DNA of 64,000 nucleotides from JANXQG01 sp964615095. GTDB taxonomy: Bacteria > Planctomycetota > Planctomycetia > Pirellulales > Thermoguttaceae. A program made the position numbers and the translations under genes. Under the pieces are notes generated by a model that saw nothing but the letters and a program-made list of their open reading frames with translations, was not told where the DNA came from and did no database searches. The first letter of the stretch is position 1, and each line of letters begins with the position of its first letter. Below are positions 43,938-51,491 of the stretch, piece by piece. The stretch covers positions 1-64,000 of the forward strand of contig CAZTPX010000025.1 of assembly GCA_964615095.1 (NCBI GenBank), in the 5' to 3' direction.

Positions 43938-45512
43938 TCATTCCTCCTTCTTTTCCCCCGCGTGATCTCGCTGGAGATAGAAGTTTGCCCAAGACGACGT
44001 TCGATTCAGTTCGGCTTTGTAAAACACCACGGGGCCGTCGAGCATCGTTTGCGATTCGCCGTAGCTCTTCAGCCGCTCGTAGATTCGCGCCCAGATGCAC
44101 TCCTTGTCGTCCAACTCGCAGCGTCCGTCGGCCGAGCCGCCACAGGGGCCGTTGCGGCCGCACTTCGAGCATGAGTAGCGCGGGCAAAGATAGGCGCACT
44201 CGGGCAGGTTGCAATCGCCGCAGTCCTGGCATCCATACAGCGCGTGCTTCGACACGCCCTCCAGCCAATAGGCCGCGCGGCCACAGATGCCGGGCTTCTT
44301 GTCCCAACGGCGAAAGAGCCGCTGCATCCAACCGTAAAGCCCCCGGTCGGGCGTGAAGGCCAAGCGGTGTACGAAGCGCGAAAGCCGGTAGTTGAGCGTG
44401 ACCTCTTTCGATTGCGGCAGCCGGACAAGCGACGCGACGAACTGCGGATTGAAGCGATCCGGGCTGCCCAGGCCCGTCTTGGGATCGTGCTCGAAGAGGA
44501 AGAACTCGTCCGGCTGCGAGAACTGAATCTCCTTGACGAACTCGCGCCAATCGTCGGCCCCGTAACTTTCGGCCAGTTCGATGATGCGGGTGATCGTATC
44601 GGCTTTCGCGGTTCCGCCCAGGTAACCGGCGGCAAACCCCAAGCCGCGGAAGACGGCCAGTTGCTTGGCAGCCAGCTCGCGAAAGAATGCCTGTCCCTTG
44701 TCGGGACCCGCAGCGTACTTTTCGCACGTGGCCAGCAACTCATCGCTCACCACGCAGCCCGCCAGCTTGCCGCTGTTGAACATGTTGGCCACGCCCCGTG
44801 TGAGCAGGTACACGTTGCCGACAACCGGAACGTCGGCCATCTTGCGCGAAGCCAGCAACAACTTGACCTCGTGGAACTTCCGCATGTCGTAGCCCAACTG
44901 CGGAATGATCCACTGCGCGCCCGTGCGAATCTTGCGCAGGAGCTTGTAGTACTGCGGCATCAACTCGCGCTCGTGCCGCTTGAAAGGCGAGACCGCCGCT
45001 CCGATGAAGAAGTCGGTTTTGGGCAAAACTTCCTTTTTGCCGCCCCGCCCAGACACTTCCAAGCCCTCGTTCATGGCCCGCAAGAGCGCGATCAACGCTC
45101 CCGAGTCGAGATCGAAGACCGGGTTGGGCAAGCCGCGAAAGCCGGCCGTGGGATAATCGCCGGTGAGGGCCAGGATGTTCTGAAATCCCTCGGAGGCATA
45201 GCGCCAAGCCGCCGTCTCCAATCCCGTGCGGTTCATATCCTTGCATGTCAGGTGGATCACCACGTTGCCGCCCCGGCCGGCGAACTTTCCCGCCAGCCAA
45301 TCCGGAGGCAGCATCGGCCCTCCGCCCGGATTGTCGGTGATCGAAATCCATCCGATCCGCGGATTGTCCAGCAGCCCGCGGGCAAAGCCCACGACGTCTT
45401 GCGAGCGATCATCGGTCAACGGCCCGCGCGTGGTGACGAGTTCCACACCATAGACGAAACGGCCGCCACGCAACAAATCACGAAAGCTGGGGCTGGCACT
45501 GGATGCGGACAT
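43938..45512 (-). CDS. metF: Methylenetetrahydrofolate reductase with C-terminal MetV-like Cys-rich domain
   Basis: The 524-residue protein makes 5-methyl-tetrahydrofolate. The N-terminal barrel follows the MetF pattern (VYGVELVTTRGP, ISITDNPGG, NVVIHLTCKDMNR, NILALTGDYP, PQLGYDMRKF). The C-terminal 120 residues carry a run of cysteines (CQDCGDCNLPECAYLCPRYS, then CSKCGRNGPCGG) and ECIWARIYERLK, the MTHFR C-terminal / MetV-type domain, which binds zinc or an Fe-S cluster and links reductases to ferredoxin-type donors in anaerobes. The ATG at 45512 lies four bases after the corrinoid-protein stop, so the two are coupled; I reject the open frame to 45581. Confidence 0.85.
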   Translation of the reverse strand: MSASSASPSFRDLLRGGRFVYGVELVTTRGPLTDDRSQDVVGFARGLLDNPRIGWISITDNPGGGPMLPPDWLAGKFAGRGGNVVIHLTCKDMNRTGLETAAWRYASEGFQNILALTGDYPTAGFRGLPNPVFDLDSGALIALLRAMNEGLEVSGRGGKKEVLPKTDFFIGAAVSPFKRHERELMPQYYKLLRKIRTGAQWIIPQLGYDMRKFHEVKLLLASRKMADVPVVGNVYLLTRGVANMFNSGKLAGCVVSDELLATCEKYAAGPDKGQAFFRELAAKQLAVFRGLGFAAGYLGGTAKADTITRIIELAESYGADDWREFVKEIQFSQPDEFFLFEHDPKTGLGSPDRFNPQFVASLVRLPQSKEVTLNYRLSRFVHRLAFTPDRGLYGWMQRLFRRWDKKPGICGRAAYWLEGVSKHALYGCQDCGDCNLPECAYLCPRYSCSKCGRNGPCGGSADGRCELDDKECIWARIYERLKSYGESQTMLDGPVVFYKAELNRTSSWANFYLQRDHAGEKKEE

Positions 45513-45516
45513 GCGA

Positions 45517-46155
45517 TCAGTTTCTCGACAACAGTTTTCGCGCCAGGGCCACGGCCGTTCCCGCGTTGTCGGTAAAACCATCAGCGCCGATCTCGTCGGC
45601 GTACTGCTGGGTGATGGGGGCGCCGCCCACCATCACGCGCGTCTTGTTGCGAATACCCGCCTGGTTCAAGGCATCGATCACCGTCTTCATCATGGTCATC
45701 GTCGTCGTCAGCAGTGCGCTAAGAGCGACAATCGTGCCGTCCTTCTCTTGCGCGGCTTCGACAAACTTCTGCGGGGCCACGTTGACGCCCAGGTCGACAA
45801 CCTGAAAACCGCCGCCCTCGAGCATCGAGGCAACCAGGTTCTTGCCGATGTCGTGCAGGTCGCCCTGGACCGTGCCGATCACAACCCGGCCCAGCGGCTC
45901 CGTGCCGCTCTTGGCTAACTGGGGCGTGATCAAGGCCAGGGATGTCTTCATGGCACGCGCGGCGATCAGCAACTCCGGAACGAAGTAGTCGTTGCACTCG
46001 AACCGCTTGCCGACTTCGTCCATTGCCGGAATCATGTACTTTTGCACCAACTCGCTGGGGTCGACATTCGCGGCCAGCGCGGTCTTGGTGACTTCCTCTG
46101 CCTTCTTGGCGTTGCCCGTAAGAATAGCGTCATAAAGTTCTGAAGGATTGGACAT
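45517..46155 (-). CDS. Corrinoid (cobalamin-binding) methyltransferase protein
   Basis: The 212-residue protein has an N-terminal helical cap (residues about 1-85) and a C-terminal B12-binding Rossmann domain with the signature GDLHDIGKNLV; His101 should be the lower cobalt ligand. Similar small proteins carry methyl groups in methylamine, methanol and methyl-tetrahydrofolate systems, and correspond to module 3 of MetH. It is first in the operon. The ATG at 46155 has GGGAGAG upstream; a TTG at 46170 is possible. It presumably shuttles methyl groups between the pterin methyltransferase and the homocysteine methyltransferase. Confidence 0.9.
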   Translation of the reverse strand: MSNPSELYDAILTGNAKKAEEVTKTALAANVDPSELVQKYMIPAMDEVGKRFECNDYFVPELLIAARAMKTSLALITPQLAKSGTEPLGRVVIGTVQGDLHDIGKNLVASMLEGGGFQVVDLGVNVAPQKFVEAAQEKDGTIVALSALLTTTMTMMKTVIDALNQAGIRNKTRVMVGGAPITQQYADEIGADGFTDNAGTAVALARKLLSRN

Positions 46156-46260
46156 CAACTTCTCTCCCAAATAGCGTTACAAGATAATGCCGTAATTGTG
46201 ATCATAATCGCCCGCCTGCCAATATTCCAGGCCCCCGGTCAGGATAATTGCAAAGTCCTT

Positions 46261-46327
46261 CGTAGCACGGAATTTATTCCGTAGCCTTGCTCTTCTTGGG
46301 GCAAAACGGAATGAATTCCGTGCTACG
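46261..46327. repeat. Inverted repeat with 22-bp arms upstream of the corrinoid operon
   Basis: Arms 46261-46282 and 46306-46327 (CGTAGCACGGAATTTATTCC... and the reverse complement) pair with one mismatch around a 23-base loop. Each arm itself contains the near-palindrome ACGGAATNNATTCCGT. It lies 106 bases upstream of the corrinoid gene and could be a dispersed element or a control hairpin. Confidence 0.65.
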
Positions 46328-46566
46328 GAGGGCTGTCCTGCCAGACTTTGCAGTTCTCCAGGCCCCCGATCCCGCTTTTCCATCGCCGGTAACGTGCAAT
46401 CCTCTTTGATTTACGAAGTGGCTCCCGGCCCGTTAAGTCTTGCCAATTCCCCCAAATTCAAGTAACAAATCACCAAACTCTAACGAAACCACCCAAAAGC
46501 ATGGAAACTATACTGTTTTCAACGATTCATTACGCTGAAATCCGCAACTTCCGCAGTGGCGGGTGC

Positions 46567-46595
46567 TTGCACATGGGGGTCAAAAGGGTTATGGT
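46567..46595 (+). promoter_or_regulatory. Possible sigma70-type promoter of csrA
   Basis: TTGCAC (46567-46572), a 17-base spacer and TATGGT (46590-46595) fit a sigma70-like promoter about 75 bases upstream of the csrA start. This rests on pattern only. Confidence 0.3.
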
Positions 46596-46671
46596 GATAG
46601 TGCTGAGTTGAAGTCGGATAATGGGCTTTCCATCGCTACGTTAACGATTCTTTCAGGCCGCACCTGCTGCA

Positions 46672-46887
46672 ATGCTTGTCTTGTCGCGAAAATCGGGAGA
46701 AAAAATCCTGATCGGAGATAAGATCTCCATCACGGTCGTTCGCATTGCGCCGGGCATTGTCCGGATTGGCGTCGAGGCGCCTGAGGATCTTCCCGTTCTC
46801 CGCGAGGAACTGATCGCAGCCCGCGATGAAGTGCCGACGGCCCCCATAAGCCGTAACCCCGTGCCGGATGCCAGCGGCCAGCGGTAA
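46672..46887 (+). CDS. csrA: Carbon storage regulator CsrA
   Basis: The 71-residue RNA-binding protein starts MLVLSRKSGEKILIGDKISI and continues through VRIGVEAPEDLPVLREEL, the conserved CsrA core. It binds GGA motifs in mRNA leaders to control translation of many genes, in some bacteria including surface structures and carbon metabolism. A short extension follows the core. No clear ribosome site precedes the ATG. It converges on ftsQ with 11 bases between the two stop codons. Confidence 0.9.
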   Translation: MLVLSRKSGEKILIGDKISITVVRIAPGIVRIGVEAPEDLPVLREELIAARDEVPTAPISRNPVPDASGQR

Positions 46888-46898
46888 CTTCCCCGCTC

Positions 46899-47801
46899 TC
46901 ATTGTTTCGCTGCTCCCGTTGGCGGCATCTTGCGCACGTCCAGTGGCACTCCCACGTCCAGGCTGACGTGGGCCGCCGCATACTGCAAGAGCCGGGCCAC
47001 TTTTTCCTCCGCCGATGGTTCGCTCCCCTCAGTGGCTCGCCGTGCGCTTCCCCAGGCAATCCGCGTGCCCGCACGCGTATAAAGTTCGTACGCCGGTCCC
47101 GCATCGGGCGACGAAGGGTCACGGGCCGCCGTCTGAATGCGATACAGCTTGAGTTGTTGCCAAACGGGCAGCAGCATCGCCGCAATCGCTGCCCCATCGA
47201 CCACGCGGGCATCGCCCCAAGGATGCCCCACAGGCTGGATCGGCCGGCGATCGATGCCCGCCAGGCATGGATACGACTCCTTCTGTTTTTGCGAAAAGTC
47301 CTCGCCGGGAAGCCACACGCCCTGGTCATCGACGGGCAGCAAATCGCTCCCCGGGCCGTTGGCGACCTCGACCACGCAGACCGGCCGGCGATAGACGATA
47401 TCGACATTCACGCGGGCACCGGCGCGCTTGGTGACCGTTGCCTTAGCAACCCAGGGATGCAGCGTGAAGGCCCCGTGAATGCGCTGCACCAGGCCGTCGT
47501 CGAGACTGGAGAGCGGCCGATCGGGCGGACAGGCCGTACGGAAGGCCTCGGCGCGAACGTCGCTGCGGACCCAGTCCGGCGGGGGCGTAATCGTGATCTT
47601 CTCCACGGTCACCACGTAATCGAGCGACTGTTCGACATGCTGCTCCACGCGCCGCCAGACCGCCCAGGCCCCGCCGCAAAAAACGGCCACCACCAGTACC
47701 GCCAGGGTGACGGTCCGGCCCGGGCCGAACAACAACACGATCGTTTGCCGCAACCAGGGCGGAACCAGCGAAACGGATTTCGTTTTCTTCGCGCTGCTCA
47801 C
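46899..47801 (-). CDS. ftsQ: FtsQ-like cell-division protein (POTRA type)
   Basis: A bitopic protein of 300 residues: a basic cytoplasmic start, one transmembrane segment (about 24-44, TVTLAVLVVAVFCGGAWAV) and a periplasmic region with a POTRA-like part (HPWVAKATVTKRAGARVNVD). FtsQ links early and late division proteins. Identification rests on topology and position after murB more than on motif identity. I chose the GTG at 47801, which overlaps the murB stop (GTGA); the frame open to 48035 is antisense-like reading of murB. No ftsA or ftsZ follows. Confidence 0.75.
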   Translation of the reverse strand: MSSAKKTKSVSLVPPWLRQTIVLLFGPGRTVTLAVLVVAVFCGGAWAVWRRVEQHVEQSLDYVVTVEKITITPPPDWVRSDVRAEAFRTACPPDRPLSSLDDGLVQRIHGAFTLHPWVAKATVTKRAGARVNVDIVYRRPVCVVEVANGPGSDLLPVDDQGVWLPGEDFSQKQKESYPCLAGIDRRPIQPVGHPWGDARVVDGAAIAAMLLPVWQQLKLYRIQTAARDPSSPDAGPAYELYTRAGTRIAWGSARRATEGSEPSAEEKVARLLQYAAAHVSLDVGVPLDVRKMPPTGAAKQ

Positions 47802-48676
47802 CAGATTTCGATTTCCAGTTCCAGTTGTGTGGCCATGCGGTCGTCCACCTGGCTGCGCACCAGGTCGATCAAGCGCAGCACGTCCTGGCTCGTGCAGTTG
47901 TGCTCGGCGATGATGAAATTCGCATGCCGCTCGCTGACGACCGCGCCACCGATGCGGGTGCCCTTCAGGCCCGACTTCTCGATCAGTTCGCCCGCGCTCA
48001 CGCCGCGGGGGTTCTTGAAAATGCATCCGGCGCACTGGTGACCCATCGGCTGGTTAGCACGCTTCAAAATCCACTGCTTCTGCATGCGCCGGGCCAGCGC
48101 GCGGGGATCGTCCTCTTCCAGCAGCAGCGTGGCTTCCAGGATCACCGGCTCATCCAGGCTGCTCTCGCGATAACCGAAAACTAGGTCGTCGCGCGAGCGC
48201 TCGATGGTCTCGCCGGCAGCAGTGAGCACGGTGGCCGAGGCGGCCCACTGCCCGATGTCGCCGCCATGCGCGCCGGCATTGCCGTGCAGTGCCCCGCCCA
48301 CCGTCCCGGGAATGCCGACCAGCATTTCCATGCCGGCCAGGCCGTGGTGTACGGCCGCGGTGACCAGCCGCCCCAGGTTCGCGCCGCCGCCCACGGTGAT
48401 TCGCTGGCCGTCGATCTCGATCTTGCCGAACTCGGTGGCCGTCAGCCGCAGGATCAAGCCCGCCGCGCCTTCGTCGCGAACGAGGACGTTGGAACCTTGG
48501 CCCAGCACGCGGGCCTCGACCCCCGCCTCGTGGCTGCGCTTGAGCAGGGCAATCAACTGGTCCGGATTTTCCGGCTCGGCGAAGTGTTCCGCCGGCCCAC
48601 CCAATTGAAACCACGTATGCATGGCCAGGGGTTCACCCTGCCGCACGATGTTCTCGAAACCAGTCCAGGAGATCAT
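47798..48676 (-). CDS. murB: UDP-N-acetylenolpyruvoylglucosamine reductase
   Basis: The 292-residue FAD enzyme reduces enolpyruvyl-UDP-GlcNAc to UDP-MurNAc in peptidoglycan synthesis. Visible signatures are TWFQLGGPAEHF, LGQGSNVLVRD, MLVGIPGTVGGALHGNAGA and the C-terminal AGCIFKNP loop. The ATG at 48676 has GGAAGG six bases upstream and overlaps the end of murC by 44 bases. The ftsQ start overlaps its stop, so murC, murB and ftsQ should be co-transcribed and coupled. Confidence 0.95.
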   Translation of the reverse strand: MISWTGFENIVRQGEPLAMHTWFQLGGPAEHFAEPENPDQLIALLKRSHEAGVEARVLGQGSNVLVRDEGAAGLILRLTATEFGKIEIDGQRITVGGGANLGRLVTAAVHHGLAGMEMLVGIPGTVGGALHGNAGAHGGDIGQWAASATVLTAAGETIERSRDDLVFGYRESSLDEPVILEATLLLEEDDPRALARRMQKQWILKRANQPMGHQCAGCIFKNPRGVSAGELIEKSGLKGTRIGGAVVSERHANFIIAEHNCTSQDVLRLIDLVRSQVDDRMATQLELEIEIW

Positions 48677-50222
48677 AACCAATCCTTCCAATATCGCCCG
48701 CCCCCATGACGACAAATATGTCGCCGGGAGTCAAATGTGTCTGCAAAAACGTTCGAACATCCAGCGGGGCGTGCAAGTCCGGCACATCCTGCCCCAAAGC
48801 CCGTGTCCGCGCGGCGAGGTCCGCGGCCGTAACCTCGCCGCTTTTGGGCGGGCCCTCTCGAGCACGAAAAATGTCGGCTATCAACACCCTCTCGGCATTT
48901 TGCAGGCTAAAGGCCAGTTCGTCTAGTAGGCGTGCCGTGCGTAACGCCTGGTGCGGTTGAAACAGGCAGCAAATCCGCGCCGCGGGCGCCGTTTCGCGAG
49001 CGGTTTGCAACGTGCTTGAGATTTCTGTCGGATGGTGCGCATAATCGTCCCAAAAACAGACCCCGCCCGCACTGCCGATCGGTTCCAGCCGCCGTCGCAA
49101 GCCGCAAAACTGCGAAACTCCGGCGACCATTTCATCTGCCGACAGGCCGCACTCGGCTACCAGCGCCGCAGCGGCCAGGGCATTAAGGATATTATGCCGG
49201 CCCGGCACGGAAAGTTCGATCCGGCCCAGCTTTTCGCCCCGATGCACGAGGTCAAAGCCGTATTGTCCTCGCTGGCCCTGCACCTTACATGCCGCCCAGT
49301 CGGCCCGCTCGTCATGCCCAAACGTCTCGATCCGGCAGCCCGCCGCGGCGGTGGCCCGCTGCACCGTCGTGTCGCCCCAAGGCACGATCAGGCGGCCGCC
49401 GGCCGGTGGCAGGGCCGAAAATCGGGCAAACGCCGATTCGAGCGCCTCGCGCGTGTCGTAGCAATCGAAATGGTCCGGCTCGATATTTAGGATCACCGCG
49501 TCATGGGGGTACAGATTCAAGAAATTCCGGCGGAATTCGCAGGCTTCGACTAGCACGACATTTCCGCCGCCTGCCCGGCCGCCTTGGCCTCCGTTGCGCG
49601 GCACGGCGCCGTAGACCACCGTCGGATCGCGACCGCTAGCCACGAGGATTTCTGCGGCCATGGCGGTCGTAGTGGACTTTCCGTGGGTCCCGGCGACTGC
49701 CAGACCGTGCCGACCTTGCGTCAACCAGCCCAGCATTTCGGCATAGCTCAGTGTGGGAATTCCCAGCTCGGCCGCGCGGCACAGTTCGGGATTTGCGGAC
49801 GGAATCGCGCTGCTATAGATCACGCACCCGACATCGCCGCCCACGTGTTGGGCCGCATGTCCGCGGTGGCAATCGACTCCCGCCTTTACAAGCGGATCGT
49901 CGGCGCCGATGGCCGGATCCGAGCCGCTGAGCCGCCAACCCTTCGCGCTCAGAACCTGTGCCAAGGACCGCATGCCCGCGCCGCCAATACCCACCATGTG
50001 TGCCCTGCATGGCCGGCCCGATACCCACTCTGAACTATGAAACTCCGCGCTCAGCTTCACTTCCATGTTGATTAATATATCAAATGCTTGCCTCTTTGCC
50101 TTCTTCATCGTCGCCGCAAGCCAAATGCACGGCAAAGCCACAGTCAGCGTCAGCACCAGCAACGACCGGATCGAGAATTTACGAGTCGGATCCCGACTCT
50201 TCCTCACTCTCCGGCGCGGCAT
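48633..50222 (-). CDS. murC: UDP-N-acetylmuramate-alanine ligase with an N-terminal membrane leader
   Basis: This ligase adds L-Ala to UDP-MurNAc. MurC signatures are AHMVGIGGAGMRSL near residue 75, the ATP loop AGTHGKSTTT, and DDYAHHPTEI. Ahead of them the frame is open to an ATG at 50222 and reads RKFSIRSLLVLTLTVALPCI, then a basic stretch MKKAKRQAFDILIN. This is the short membrane leader commonly seen at the start of planctomycete proteins. Neither the ATG at 50222 nor the later ATG at 50066 has a strong ribosome site. If the leader is translated, this MurC is membrane-anchored; if not, translation starts at 50066 and gives 477 residues. The 5' end overlaps the preceding small gene by 44 bases. 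Confidence 0.85.
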   Translation of the reverse strand: MPRRRVRKSRDPTRKFSIRSLLVLTLTVALPCIWLAATMKKAKRQAFDILINMEVKLSAEFHSSEWVSGRPCRAHMVGIGGAGMRSLAQVLSAKGWRLSGSDPAIGADDPLVKAGVDCHRGHAAQHVGGDVGCVIYSSAIPSANPELCRAAELGIPTLSYAEMLGWLTQGRHGLAVAGTHGKSTTTAMAAEILVASGRDPTVVYGAVPRNGGQGGRAGGGNVVLVEACEFRRNFLNLYPHDAVILNIEPDHFDCYDTREALESAFARFSALPPAGGRLIVPWGDTTVQRATAAAGCRIETFGHDERADWAACKVQGQRGQYGFDLVHRGEKLGRIELSVPGRHNILNALAAAALVAECGLSADEMVAGVSQFCGLRRRLEPIGSAGGVCFWDDYAHHPTEISSTLQTARETAPAARICCLFQPHQALRTARLLDELAFSLQNAERVLIADIFRAREGPPKSGEVTAADLAARTRALGQDVPDLHAPLDVRTFLQTHLTPGDIFVVMGAGDIGRIGYDLLDWFREHRAAG

Positions 50223-50496
50223 CGAGCAGCAACTTCTCGATCAATTCCCGCTCGTCGTCGCAATAGTAGATGCGGACCTCGGTCCCTTCCTGGCCGAGAC
50301 CCTGCCGCCGGGCCGTGGCGTCGGCCTCGAACACTTCCGACACGTGCGCCAGCATCGTCAGGTTTTCGACCTTGCGGGCGGCAATCGGATAGCAGATCCA
50401 ATTTCGCCCTGCCGCGTCCTGGACCGCCACAGCGTCGCGTTCCATCAGCGCCAGGTGCTGACTGTCGCCGCGTAGACATTTATAGTAGACACCCAT
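50179..50496 (-). CDS. Small hypothetical protein
   Basis: I do not recognise the family. It is a 105-residue soluble protein starting MGVYYKCLRGDSQHLALMER, with no signal peptide and an acidic tail (LDAAPESEEESGSDS). AGGGAGAG precedes the ATG at suitable spacing. The 3' end overlaps the upstream in-frame start of murC, so it may be part of the murC-murB-ftsQ unit. Confidence 0.55.
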   Translation of the reverse strand: MGVYYKCLRGDSQHLALMERDAVAVQDAAGRNWICYPIAARKVENLTMLAHVSEVFEADATARRQGLGQEGTEVRIYYCDDERELIEKLLLDAAPESEEESGSDS

Positions 50497-50754
50497 CCTA
50501 AGATCTCTCCCTCGTCAACTATTCTAACCTAAGCCGACGTGTCACTTCCAGGCATGGCAACCCTGGGAATATGCGTAATTTGTTGCGTGCAAAATATCAA
50601 CCGCAGACATAAAATCACTGGCAATTCGGTCCACTGCCCCTAGAATTATGCGTCGCAACCGCGGAAAAGCGTTGCATCTTTTTTCGTAAAGTGATAGGCT
50701 CAACGATGAAGGGCATCCGATTATTGGAACAAAGGGCAGAAGGAGGTCCGTATC

Positions 50755-51450
50755 GTGTCGATCTTTTTGGCAACCATTCTGGCGATTTCAGCCACCCCCA
50801 ACGGAATAACTCAGGAGAATGTCGCTCCCCCGTCGGCATCAGCGACGCCGGCCGTGGCTTCTAAGGCTGCGACGGCCGCTCCTGCAACCACCGCCGCGCG
50901 TAGCGGTCGGGAATTGTCGGAAGCCGCACACGCCGCCCTGCGGCATTGGGCCAAGGCCACCGATCAGGAGGCCGACGCGGCCGCCCGGGAACTCTTGGGC
51001 ATCTATCGCGAGATCCTGCAAGACACGGGCATGGCCCGTGCGCAGCGCGAGTCCTTGCGGCTTACCGTTCGCGGCCGGCTCGATCAACTTTGCACGCAGA
51101 TCGGCAAGCGGGTGGCGAAGGAGGAAGCGGCTACTAAGCCGAACAATGCCGTGAAGTCGGTTGCGGTGGACAAGGATAAGACGATTCTCGCCGGCATGGG
51201 AGTTCCCGCGGGCGGTGGTGCGGCGGGAGCGGGCGGTACGGCGGCTGGCCAGAACGCTAGTGCCGATGGCGGCCAACAGCTTGTGGACCTGATTCAAACC
51301 GTCATCTGCCCCAAATCCTGGGACATCAACGGCGGCCCCTGCACGATTTACTACTGGCAGCAACAGCATGCGATTGTCGTGCGCGGCACGGGCGACGTGC
51401 ATGACGCGATTTCCGACACGCTCGAACAACTCGACCGCGCCACACATTGA
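50755..51450 (+). CDS. Exported protein with a secretin-like C-terminal segment
   Basis: A 231-residue protein starting at GTG, strongly supported by AAGGAGGTCC upstream. It has a short signal peptide, an Ala/Thr/Pro-rich linker (to about residue 48), a helical middle, a Gly/Ala-rich stretch and a C-terminal segment, LVDLIQTVICPKSWDINGGP ... HAIVVRGTGDVHDAISDTLEQL. The latter resembles the small alpha-beta domains before secretin pores. Function unknown; there is no neighbouring secretion gene. Confidence 0.6.
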   Translation: MSIFLATILAISATPNGITQENVAPPSASATPAVASKAATAAPATTAARSGRELSEAAHAALRHWAKATDQEADAAARELLGIYREILQDTGMARAQRESLRLTVRGRLDQLCTQIGKRVAKEEAATKPNNAVKSVAVDKDKTILAGMGVPAGGGAAGAGGTAAGQNASADGGQQLVDLIQTVICPKSWDINGGPCTIYYWQQQHAIVVRGTGDVHDAISDTLEQLDRATH

Positions 51451-51491
51451 AAACTCCGGGGCCTGCTGATGTTCTTGCCGTATAGTCGCCG

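Larger units (their letters stand above)
46156..46671. other. Spacer between the one-carbon operon and csrA
   Basis: About 500 bases with no gene. It holds a strong inverted repeat at 46261-46327 and an AT-rich half (46400-46550). Promoters for both the minus-strand one-carbon operon and plus-strand csrA must lie here. I could not make out a complete cobalamin riboswitch fold. Confidence 0.5.

Noticed and set aside
41295..45575. Plus-strand frames of 443-539 codons across fhs and metF
   Set aside because: The minus-strand products are unmistakable enzymes, so these are shadows.
46545..46560. A CAGTGGC word (GCCACTG on the other strand) resembling part of a cobalamin riboswitch
   Set aside because: It is about 400 bases upstream of the corrinoid gene and the other conserved boxes are not seen.
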